Below are positions 8,382-15,250 of a stretch of DNA of 64,000 nucleotides, in pieces. The notes under the pieces were generated by a model that saw only the letters and a list, made by a program, of their open reading frames with translations, searched no databases and had not been told where the DNA came from. How positions within the stretch are numbered: the first letter of the stretch is position 1; every line of letters begins with the position of its first letter. This stretch comes from CAVPLM01 sp963713545 (lineage in GTDB: Bacteria; Actinomycetota; Thermoleophilia; RBG-16-64-13), in contig CAVQME010000003.1 of assembly GCA_963713545.1 (NCBI GenBank), positions 36,902-100,901 on the forward strand, in the 5' to 3' direction. The position numbers were made by a program, and so were the translations under genes.

Positions 8382-9395
8382 TCACCGGGCGAAGCCCAAC
8401 GCGGCGGCGTTCGATTCGCAGACTCGCGCCCTCTCCTCTTCGGCGATGGGAAGCGCCTTGATGAAATCTATGCCCAGATTCAATTGCTCGAAGGGATAGT
8501 CCGTGGCCAGCAGGATCTTCTCAAGCCCGATGGCGTCCCGCGTGCAGTAATAGGCCTCCGGAAGGTAGTTACCGCTGGTGGTGACCCACATGTTCCTGAG
8601 CACGTAGTGACTGGCCAACTCCTTGCTGCCCGGACCTATCTCCGGGTTCGGCTGTGCGTAACCTTGCCTATAGGCGGTGTCGACCCTGTCGAGCAGGAAG
8701 GGGATCGCTTCGCCGAAGTGGCCCAGGATGATCTTGAGACCCGGGAACTCGTCGAACACACCCCGGTGGATCATGCGCAGGAACACATACACGACCTCGG
8801 TGCCGAAACCGAAAGTGGGACCGGCCAGGCAGATGCCAAACGTGCGGAGTTCGGGGATCATTGGCGCTGTGGGGTGGAGGTAGATGGGAATATCCAGTTC
8901 CTCGGCTTTGGCCAGGATAGGCCAGTAACGTTTCTCGTCGAGGTAGGAGTCGCCGAAGTTCGAGTGCGTGTGCCACCCCTTGAAGCCCAGGTCCTTCACG
9001 CAGCGCTCGAGTTCCTTGACGGCTTCGTCCGGATCTTTCGGAGCGATGGCGGCCATGCCGGCCAAGCGGTCGGGATATGCCGCCACGTATTCCGCCAGCC
9101 GGTCGTTGGCGTCGCGCGCGACCTTCGCGGCGACGGCCGGTTCCAACGATTCCACGCCGGGGGCCGTGAGCGAGAGCACGGCGAAGTCCACCCCGGCTTC
9201 GTCCATGGCCTTTATGCGGCCTTCGCCTAGATCGGCGAGCTTGGGCCCCGCTCCCGTGGCTTCGATCGGTATCCAGGCATCCTCCCAGTAGCCCAGCCCC
9301 TTGCCGTCCACCACCCGGGGAGTGGTCGTGTTGGTGCGTAGCGTCTCCATGTACAGGGGGGTGACGAAGTGGTGCTCGAGGTCGGTTGTCTTCAC
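8382..9395 (-). CDS. Amidohydrolase-family metal-dependent decarboxylase, paralogue B
   Basis: The start is GTG 9395, with AAGGAG 7 bases upstream. That site overlaps the stop of the alpha/beta hydrolase gene, 11 bases away, so the pair is co-transcribed. The product is 337 residues and closely similar to the protein at 6082-7077 along its whole length. It keeps the E-x-H motif (EHHF), YLHPT, LGHFGE and a TDYPFE metal-site aspartate. It belongs to the ACMSD/gamma-resorcylate decarboxylase branch. Its neighbour being an alpha/beta hydrolase suggests a short catabolic route in which an ester or ring-cleavage product is hydrolysed and an acid is decarboxylated. The order of steps is not visible. 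Confidence 0.8.
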   Translation of the reverse strand: MKTTDLEHHFVTPLYMETLRTNTTTPRVVDGKGLGYWEDAWIPIEATGAGPKLADLGEGRIKAMDEAGVDFAVLSLTAPGVESLEPAVAAKVARDANDRLAEYVAAYPDRLAGMAAIAPKDPDEAVKELERCVKDLGFKGWHTHSNFGDSYLDEKRYWPILAKAEELDIPIYLHPTAPMIPELRTFGICLAGPTFGFGTEVVYVFLRMIHRGVFDEFPGLKIILGHFGEAIPFLLDRVDTAYRQGYAQPNPEIGPGSKELASHYVLRNMWVTTSGNYLPEAYYCTRDAIGLEKILLATDYPFEQLNLGIDFIKALPIAEEERARVCESNAAALGFAR

Positions 9396-9406
9396 TGTCT
9401 AGCTCC

Positions 9407-10183
9407 TTAGGCTGTGAGATCTCTTATGGTCTTGGCCACGTCTTCGGGCAGTTCGTAGTGCGCTCCGTGGCCACCGGGAATGGTTGTCGCTTCGGTTCCC
9501 AAGCGACCGGCCAGCCATCTGGCGGCTTCCCCAAAGAACGGCGGGCTTTCCGTACCGTAGAGCACTGCGACCGGCTTCTGCGCGCCGGCCAGCTCGTCGT
9601 CCGTCGGACGGTAATACTCGAACACGTTGAACTCGTAGGTGATCCAGGTGTCGTCGGCCAGCAGGCGATCGCGGTATCCCTGGGAGAAGCTGTTGTAGAC
9701 GACGTCGCCGGTCAGCATTCGGAGGAAAGGCACTTTGCCGTTCGCGGTGGCCTCCTTCAAAAAGCCGAGGACCTGCTTGTAGTCACCCATCCCGGCGAAG
9801 AGTGGCGGTTCGTGCAGCATCGCCTTGCGGACGGCCTGCGGGTGGCGCAGGGCGAGGGCTAGCCCGATGATGGCACCTGAGCTGTTGCCCCACAGGTCGA
9901 CCGGCTCCAAATCGAGAGCGGCAAGCAGCGCCGCCGCATCATCCGCCTGTTCTTCGACGGTAGTCCCCGCGTAACCGGCTGGGCGGGGGCTGCGAGAAAA
10001 GCCGCGGCGGTCGTAGGAGAGGATGGTGAACTGGTCTTCGAGAAGCGGGGCCACCCGCGCATACTCCTCCGCGTCGCCCTCGGCTCCAGAGATGAGAAGG
10101 AGCGCCGGCCCAGATCCGCGCAACTCGTAGTAAAACGTGGCCCCGTTGGCTTCGACCGTCCCAGTCTGCACCTGCTGTGCCAT
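9407..10183 (-). CDS. Alpha/beta hydrolase
   Basis: The start is ATG 10183 (MAQQVQTG), with AAGGAA 6 bases upstream. A longer frame from 10210 has no good site. The 258-residue cytoplasmic protein has an HGxG-like oxyanion region replaced by LISGAEGD and the strand-turn YDRRGFSRSPRP. The nucleophile elbow is GNSSGA, with the catalytic Ser central. PVAVLYGTESPPF is the likely acid region, and a terminal GGHGAHYELPE contains the catalytic His. This is the layout of short-chain esterases, C-C hydrolases and haloperoxidase-like enzymes. It is the first gene of the operon reading into the amidohydrolase, and is divergent from kdp. Confidence 0.8.
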   Translation of the reverse strand: MAQQVQTGTVEANGATFYYELRGSGPALLLISGAEGDAEEYARVAPLLEDQFTILSYDRRGFSRSPRPAGYAGTTVEEQADDAAALLAALDLEPVDLWGNSSGAIIGLALALRHPQAVRKAMLHEPPLFAGMGDYKQVLGFLKEATANGKVPFLRMLTGDVVYNSFSQGYRDRLLADDTWITYEFNVFEYYRPTDDELAGAQKPVAVLYGTESPPFFGEAARWLAGRLGTEATTIPGGHGAHYELPEDVAKTIRDLTA

Positions 10184-10498
10184 GTCGGTTCCTTTCAGGC
10201 GGCGGTTCATGGCTGCTGGACTCCATTAGGGGGCTCCGGGCGCAAGAAGTCAACGACTGCGCGGGACTCGGCCGGTCTCTGCCCGGTCGCTCGTTGAACG
10301 CCGGCTCGCCGGCCAGCGGAACGCGGCCGTCGCGTCCTCGAGTACCGGCGGGTGGCGATCCTGCGGCGCAGCGCCCGGTGTGATCTATACGGTTTTCTTA
10401 CAGGATGCGCTCCCTCGACGACGCCTTTTGGATGTGGCGGGTGCTTAGCTATAGGTGGAAGCAATCGTGTGGAAAGAAGAGAGTGGAGGACTGTCGGA
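10184..10498. other. Divergent intergenic region between the hydrolase operon and kdp
   Basis: This stretch of about 315 bases contains no supported gene. It must hold the kdp control region. A possible plus-strand promoter (10428-10455) is listed separately. I did not recognise a c-di-AMP riboswitch core. Confidence 0.5.
10428..10455 (+). promoter_or_regulatory. Weak candidate promoter for the kdp operon
   Basis: TTGGAT (10428-10433) and TATAGG (10450-10455) are spaced by 16 bases, ending about 45 bases before the first small open reading frame. The match is partial. KdpE would be expected to bind just upstream, but I could not define a site. Confidence 0.25.
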
Positions 10499-10579
10499 GT
10501 GGATGTCTTGCTGGTGACGATCGCAGTCGCGTTCTTTGCCCTGTGCTGGGGGCTCGCTTTGGTCTGTCAGCGCCTCTGA
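10499..10579 (+). CDS. 26-residue membrane peptide at the head of the kdp operon
   Basis: The frame opens at GTG 10499 with GGAGGA 8 bases upstream. It encodes 26 residues with a single hydrophobic helix and the ending CQRL. Short peptides of this shape (M-D-x-L-x-V-x3-AFFAL ... C-x-R-L) sit before kdpF in many actinobacterial kdp operons and are usually annotated only as hypothetical. It is too short for most gene finders. A role as an accessory KdpFABC subunit or regulatory peptide is an inference from position. Confidence 0.6.
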   Translation: MDVLLVTIAVAFFALCWGLALVCQRL

Positions 10580-10631
10580 CGGCCCGACCCTGGTCACTTG
10601 AGCGGAGAGGGCGAGACGTGAGGAGACATCG

Positions 10632-10715
10632 ATGCTGATCGTGAGCGCCATCATAGCGGCGATTCTGCTGGGATATCTGATCTACGCCCTGGTCCGGCCG
10701 GAGAAACTCGGATGA
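10632..10715 (+). CDS. kdpF: Potassium-transporting ATPase subunit KdpF
   Basis: The 27-residue peptide MLIVSAIIAAILLGYLIYAL plus a short VRPEKLG tail is one transmembrane helix with the GYLIYAL signature of KdpF. Its TGA overlaps the kdpA ATG (ATGA, 10712-10715), so the two are translationally coupled. AGGAG lies about 6 bases upstream of its ATG. KdpF stabilises the KdpFABC complex in the membrane. Confidence 0.9.
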   Translation: MLIVSAIIAAILLGYLIYALVRPEKLG

Positions 10716-12469
10716 CCGGCCAAGGCTGGTTTCAGATCGTGCTTTTTGTCGGGGTCGTGCTGCTCTTGGCGAAGCCGCTCGGTGCCTACATGGCCCGGGT
10801 CGTCGAAGGCAGGCGGATCCCCGTGCTGGGTCGAGTGTTCCACCCGGTGGAGAGGCTGATCTACAAGGTGGGCGGCATCGATCCGGAAGCCGAGATGGGC
10901 TGGAAGAGATACGGGGCGAGCGTTCTGGTCTTCAGCCTGGTGGGTTTCCTCTTCCTCTACTTGCTGCAGCGGATCCAGGGCTGGCTGCCCGGCGGCCCGG
11001 ACGGCCTCACCGGCGTCGGGCCGGATCTGGCCTTCAACACGGCGGTCAGCTTCGTCACCAACACCAACTGGCAGGCCTATGGCGGCGAGACCACCATGAA
11101 GTACGTCACCCAGATGCTCGGGCTCACTGTTCAGAACTTCGTCTCCGCCGGGACCGGAATCGCCGTCCTCATCGCTCTCATCCGCGGCTTCTCCCGGCGA
11201 AACACCGATCGTCTGGGCAACTTCTGGGCGGATCTGACCCGCGTCACTTTGTACGTCCTGCTGCCTCTCTCCTTTGTTCTGGCCATCGCTCTCGTGTCTC
11301 AGGGGGTCGTGCAGACTCTGGGCTCCTCGCAGGAAGCCCAGTTGCTGCAACCGTACGTGAACGCCGAGGGTCAGACGGTCTCCACGCAGACGATCGCTGC
11401 CGGACCAGTGGCATCACAGGTCGCGATCAAGCAGTTGGGCACCAATGGAGGCGGGTTCTTCAACGCGAACTCGGCTCATCCCTTCGAGAATCCCACCCCG
11501 CTCACCGGCTTCATGGAGCTGGTCTCGATCCTCCTCATACCCGCAGCGCTCTGCTTCACCTTCGGACGGATGGTAGGGAACACACGACAAGGATGGGTCG
11601 TTCTCGCCGCCATGATGATCATCTTCCTGGGGATGGTCGCCGCCGCCTACTACTTCGAGCAGCAGGGCGTTCCCCAGGTGGCGCAATTGGGAGCGGATCT
11701 GGATCCGGCCGGGGGGACGCTTGCCGGGCAACCGGGGGGCAATATGGAAGGCAAGGAGGTCCGCTTCGGGATCGCGGGCTCGGCCGCATGGGCCAGCGCC
11801 ACCACGAGCGCATCCAATGGGTCCGTCAACAGCATGCACGATTCGTTCACCCCTCTGGGCGGACTGGTCCCTCTCGTGATGATCCAACTGGGTGAGGTGG
11901 TCTTCGGGGGCGTCGGCTCGGGACTGTACGTGATACTCGTGTTCGCAATAGTGGCCGTGTTCATTGCCGGTCTCATGGTGGGACGCACCCCCGAGTACTT
12001 GGGCAAGAAGATCGAGACCTACGAGATGAAGATGGCCTCGCTGGTGATCCTCATCCCCGTCATCACCATCCTCCTGGGCACTCTGGTCGGGATCACGACC
12101 GAGGCAGGCCGCGCGGGCATCAGCAATCCGGGAGCTCACGGGCTCACCCAGGTCCTGTATGCGTTCACTTCGGCTGCGGGCAACAATGGCAGCGCTTTCG
12201 CCGGCCTCTCCTCCAACAGCACGTTCTACAACGTGGTCCTGGGGATCTGCATGCTGATCGGGCGGTTCTGGATACTCCTGCCCACGCTTGCTCTGGCGGG
12301 ATCGCTCGCCGCGAAGCAGCACGTCCCCGCGAGCGCGGGCACGCTGCGCACGGACGGGCCGATGTTCATGGGCCTGCTCATTGTCGTCGTCATCGTGATA
12401 GGTGCTTTGAGCTTCCTGCCGGCCCTGGCCCTTGGGCCCATCGTCGAACACCTCATGATGGTCGGGTAG
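10712..12469 (+). CDS. kdpA: Potassium-transporting ATPase, potassium-binding subunit KdpA
   Basis: The 585-residue integral membrane protein is slightly longer than the usual 560. It belongs to the superfamily of K+ transporters. Selectivity-filter segments of the four pseudo-repeats are visible: SFVTNTNWQAYGGE, GTNGGGFFNANSAHPFENP, and SAAGNNGSAFAGL near the C-terminus. KdpA selects K+ from the outside and passes it to KdpB. It is coupled to kdpF by an ATGA overlap and followed 16 bases later by kdpB. Confidence 0.97.
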   Translation: MTGQGWFQIVLFVGVVLLLAKPLGAYMARVVEGRRIPVLGRVFHPVERLIYKVGGIDPEAEMGWKRYGASVLVFSLVGFLFLYLLQRIQGWLPGGPDGLTGVGPDLAFNTAVSFVTNTNWQAYGGETTMKYVTQMLGLTVQNFVSAGTGIAVLIALIRGFSRRNTDRLGNFWADLTRVTLYVLLPLSFVLAIALVSQGVVQTLGSSQEAQLLQPYVNAEGQTVSTQTIAAGPVASQVAIKQLGTNGGGFFNANSAHPFENPTPLTGFMELVSILLIPAALCFTFGRMVGNTRQGWVVLAAMMIIFLGMVAAAYYFEQQGVPQVAQLGADLDPAGGTLAGQPGGNMEGKEVRFGIAGSAAWASATTSASNGSVNSMHDSFTPLGGLVPLVMIQLGEVVFGGVGSGLYVILVFAIVAVFIAGLMVGRTPEYLGKKIETYEMKMASLVILIPVITILLGTLVGITTEAGRAGISNPGAHGLTQVLYAFTSAAGNNGSAFAGLSSNSTFYNVVLGICMLIGRFWILLPTLALAGSLAAKQHVPASAGTLRTDGPMFMGLLIVVVIVIGALSFLPALALGPIVEHLMMVG

Positions 12470-12485
12470 AACGGAGGGAGATCAG

Positions 12486-14639
12486 ATGGTTGCGCACATC
12501 AACGAGATGAACCCCGAGCAAGGGGTCTCCGGGCAGCGCTCTCCCTCGACGGGCCCCGGGCGTGAGCGCGGCGACGGGACCCACGGTCTTGGCTCCGTCG
12601 ACTGGAGGCTTCTGAGGGAGGCCGGACTCGATTCGCTTCGGAAGCTGAACCCCCGCGTCCAACTCCGCAACCCCGTGATGTTCGTCGTCTGGGTGGGGGC
12701 GGCCCTGACGTTGATACTGTTCTTCGAGGCTGTGGCCGGACACGGGGAAGCATCCCCTGGTTTCATCCTGACCATCTCCCTGCTTCTCTGGGCCACGGTG
12801 ATCTTCGCCAACCTGGCCGAGGCGTTCGCAGAGGGACGGGGAAAAGCGCAGGCCGACAGTCTCCGCAAGGCCCGCAGGGAGATCGTTGCCGCCAAACTCG
12901 CGGAACCGCGTCTCGGTGCAAGGACCGAGCCGGTCTCGTCTTCGTTGCTCAAACGGGGAGATCTGGTGCTCGTGAAAGCGGGCGAGTCCATTCCCGCCGA
13001 CGGTGAGGTGGTGGAGGGCGCCGCATCCGTGGACGAGAGCGCCATAACCGGCGAGAGCGCCCCGGTCATAAGGGAAAGCGGAGGCGACCGCAGTGCCGTC
13101 ACCGGCGGTACGAGAGTGCTGTCGGACTGGCTCATCGTAAGGGTCACGGCGCAGCCTGGGGAGACCTTTCTTGACCGAATGATCGCTATGGTCGAGGGGG
13201 CCAAAAGGCAGAAGACCCCCAACGAGATAGCTCTCAATATCCTTCTGGCCGGTCTGACCATCATCTTCCTCGTCGTCGTGGTCTCCCTGCAGCCGATGTC
13301 GCAGTACAGTGTCGATGCCGCCGGGGAAGGGAGCGTGGTCTCGATCACGATCCTCGTGGCGCTCCTGGTCTGCTTGGCTCCGACCACTATCGGGGCGCTA
13401 CTGTCGGCCATAGGGATCGCCGGCATGAGCCGGCTCAGCAAGGCCAACGTGGTGGCCATGTCCGGTCGGGCGGTAGAGGCTGCCGGCGATGTGGACGTGC
13501 TTCTGCTCGACAAGACCGGCACCATCACCCTGGGCAATCGCCAGGCCACCGAGTTCCTTCCCGCCTCAGGGGTCGACGTCGGCGAACTCGCCGACGCAGC
13601 CCAACTGGCGTCCCTGGCTGACGAGACGCCGGAGGGGCGGAGCATCGTGATCCTCGCCAAGAAGCAGTACGGACTCCGCGGTCGCGACCTGGAAGAGCTC
13701 GGGGCCGTTTTCGCGCCCTTCACGGCCCAGACCAGGATGAGCGGGGTGGACTTGGACGGCCGGCGCATCCGAAAAGGGGCGACAGACGCCGTGGAGGCCT
13801 ATGTCAGAGACCAGGGCGGCTCCCTGCCCCGCGAGGTGGTCCACTCCGTGGACGCTGTGGCCAAACAGGGAGGCACACCGCTCGTAGTCGCTGACGGAGC
13901 CCGGGTGCTGGGGGTCGTCCATCTGAAGGACATCGTCAAGGGAGGCATCAGGGAGCGGTTCCACGATCTACGCCGCATGGGGATCAAGACGGTCATGATC
14001 ACCGGCGACAACCCGGTCACAGCCGCCTCGATAGCAGCGGAGGCGGGGGTGGACGACTTTCTCGCCGAGGCCACTCCCGAGGCCAAGCTCGCTCTGATCC
14101 GGCGCTATCAGGCCGAAGGGCACTTGGTGGCCATGACCGGAGACGGGACGAACGACGCTCCCGCTCTTGCTCAGGCCGACGTGGCCGTCGCCATGAACAC
14201 GGGGACGCAGGCTGCGAAGGAGGCCGGCAACATGGTCGACCTCGATTCGAACCCCACCAAGCTGCTCGAGATAGTGCACATCGGTAAGCAGACTTTGATG
14301 ACCAGGGGCTCGCTCACCACCTTCAGTATCGCCAACGATATCGCCAAGTACTTCGCAATCGTCCCTGCGGCCTTCGCTGCCACGTATCCCCAGCTGGACG
14401 CCCTCAATGTGATGAGGCTCTCCACTCCCCAAAGTGCCGTATTGTCGGCCGTGATCTTCAACGCGCTCATCATCGTGTTTCTTATCCCCCTCGCCCTCCG
14501 AGGGGTCAAGTACACGCCGCGACCGGCGACCGAATTGCTGCGCAACAATCTGCTTGTCTACGGCCTGGGCGGACTGGTGGTGCCCTTTGTCGGGATCAAG
14601 GTCATCGACCTCCTGTTGCAGGCACTGCACCTGGTGTGA
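12486..14639 (+). CDS. kdpB: Potassium-transporting P-type ATPase, catalytic subunit KdpB
   Basis: At 717 residues this is slightly long for KdpB because of a Gly/Ser/Arg-rich N-terminal extension of about 40 residues. P-type ATPase motifs appear in order. SAITGESAPV is the actuator domain, and DKTGT has phosphorylated Asp at about residue 342. MITGDNPVTA and MTGDGTNDAPAL (Asp about 553) are hinge and metal-binding motifs. It hydrolyses ATP to drive K+ uptake through KdpA. The ATG at 12486 follows a GGAGGGAG site. The stop overlaps a GTG of the next frame, but kdpC more likely starts at 14651. Confidence 0.97.
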   Translation: MVAHINEMNPEQGVSGQRSPSTGPGRERGDGTHGLGSVDWRLLREAGLDSLRKLNPRVQLRNPVMFVVWVGAALTLILFFEAVAGHGEASPGFILTISLLLWATVIFANLAEAFAEGRGKAQADSLRKARREIVAAKLAEPRLGARTEPVSSSLLKRGDLVLVKAGESIPADGEVVEGAASVDESAITGESAPVIRESGGDRSAVTGGTRVLSDWLIVRVTAQPGETFLDRMIAMVEGAKRQKTPNEIALNILLAGLTIIFLVVVVSLQPMSQYSVDAAGEGSVVSITILVALLVCLAPTTIGALLSAIGIAGMSRLSKANVVAMSGRAVEAAGDVDVLLLDKTGTITLGNRQATEFLPASGVDVGELADAAQLASLADETPEGRSIVILAKKQYGLRGRDLEELGAVFAPFTAQTRMSGVDLDGRRIRKGATDAVEAYVRDQGGSLPREVVHSVDAVAKQGGTPLVVADGARVLGVVHLKDIVKGGIRERFHDLRRMGIKTVMITGDNPVTAASIAAEAGVDDFLAEATPEAKLALIRRYQAEGHLVAMTGDGTNDAPALAQADVAVAMNTGTQAAKEAGNMVDLDSNPTKLLEIVHIGKQTLMTRGSLTTFSIANDIAKYFAIVPAAFAATYPQLDALNVMRLSTPQSAVLSAVIFNALIIVFLIPLALRGVKYTPRPATELLRNNLLVYGLGGLVVPFVGIKVIDLLLQALHLV

Positions 14640-14650
14640 AGGGATGTACT

Positions 14651-15232
14651 ATGCTCAAGTTGCTGAGACAGAGCGCTGCGGCTCTCGGGGTGTTGGCGGT
14701 GATCGTGGGAGTGATCTATCCGCTTGCGGTGACCGGCGTGGCGCAGGGATTCTTCTCCCATGAGGCTGAGGGAAGCATGATCGTCGAGAAGGGGCAGGTC
14801 CTTGGCTCTGAACTGATCGGCCAACCGTTCAGCGATCCAGGGTACTTCTGGTCCCGCCCCTCCGCGACTGCGCCGGTCCCCTACAATGCGGCGGCCTCCT
14901 CGGGCTCCAATTTGGGGCCCACCAACCCTGTTCTACTGGAGGCTGTGGCTGCGCGCATCGCGGCCTTGCGCGCAGCCGATCCCGGCAACACCGCGCCTGT
15001 GCCCGCGGATCTCGTCACCTCGTCAGGTAGCGGTCTCGATCCCCACATCAGTCCTGCCGCCGCCGAGTACCAGGTGGAACGCGTGGCCAGGGTCAGGGGG
15101 CTGGAGGCGGACACGGTGCGCGCTTTGGTCGCGCAGCACACCGAGGACCGGCAGTGGGGCGTCTTCGGCGAGCCGCGGGTGAACGTTCTAGAGCTCAATG
15201 TGGCGCTCGACGCCCTGACCCTCGACGAGTGA
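14651..15232 (+). CDS. kdpC: Potassium-transporting ATPase subunit KdpC
   Basis: The start is ATG 14651, with AAGGGA 6 bases upstream, rather than the overlapping GTG at 14636. The product is 193 residues with one N-terminal membrane helix (LGVLAVIVGVIYPLAVTGVAQ). The KdpC signature segments GQPFSDPGYFWSRPSAT, GLDPHISPAAAEYQ and GEPRVNVLELNVALD follow. KdpC is thought to raise the ATP affinity of KdpB. It is in operon with kdpB and followed 18 bases later by kdpD. Confidence 0.95.
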   Translation: MLKLLRQSAAALGVLAVIVGVIYPLAVTGVAQGFFSHEAEGSMIVEKGQVLGSELIGQPFSDPGYFWSRPSATAPVPYNAAASSGSNLGPTNPVLLEAVAARIAALRAADPGNTAPVPADLVTSSGSGLDPHISPAAAEYQVERVARVRGLEADTVRALVAQHTEDRQWGVFGEPRVNVLELNVALDALTLDE

Positions 15233-15250
15233 TCGGAGTGGTGACCACGC

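Noticed and set aside
10184..10498. Possible c-di-AMP riboswitch before kdp
   Set aside because: I found none of the conserved cores by eye. The region is short and GC-rich with no matching helices.
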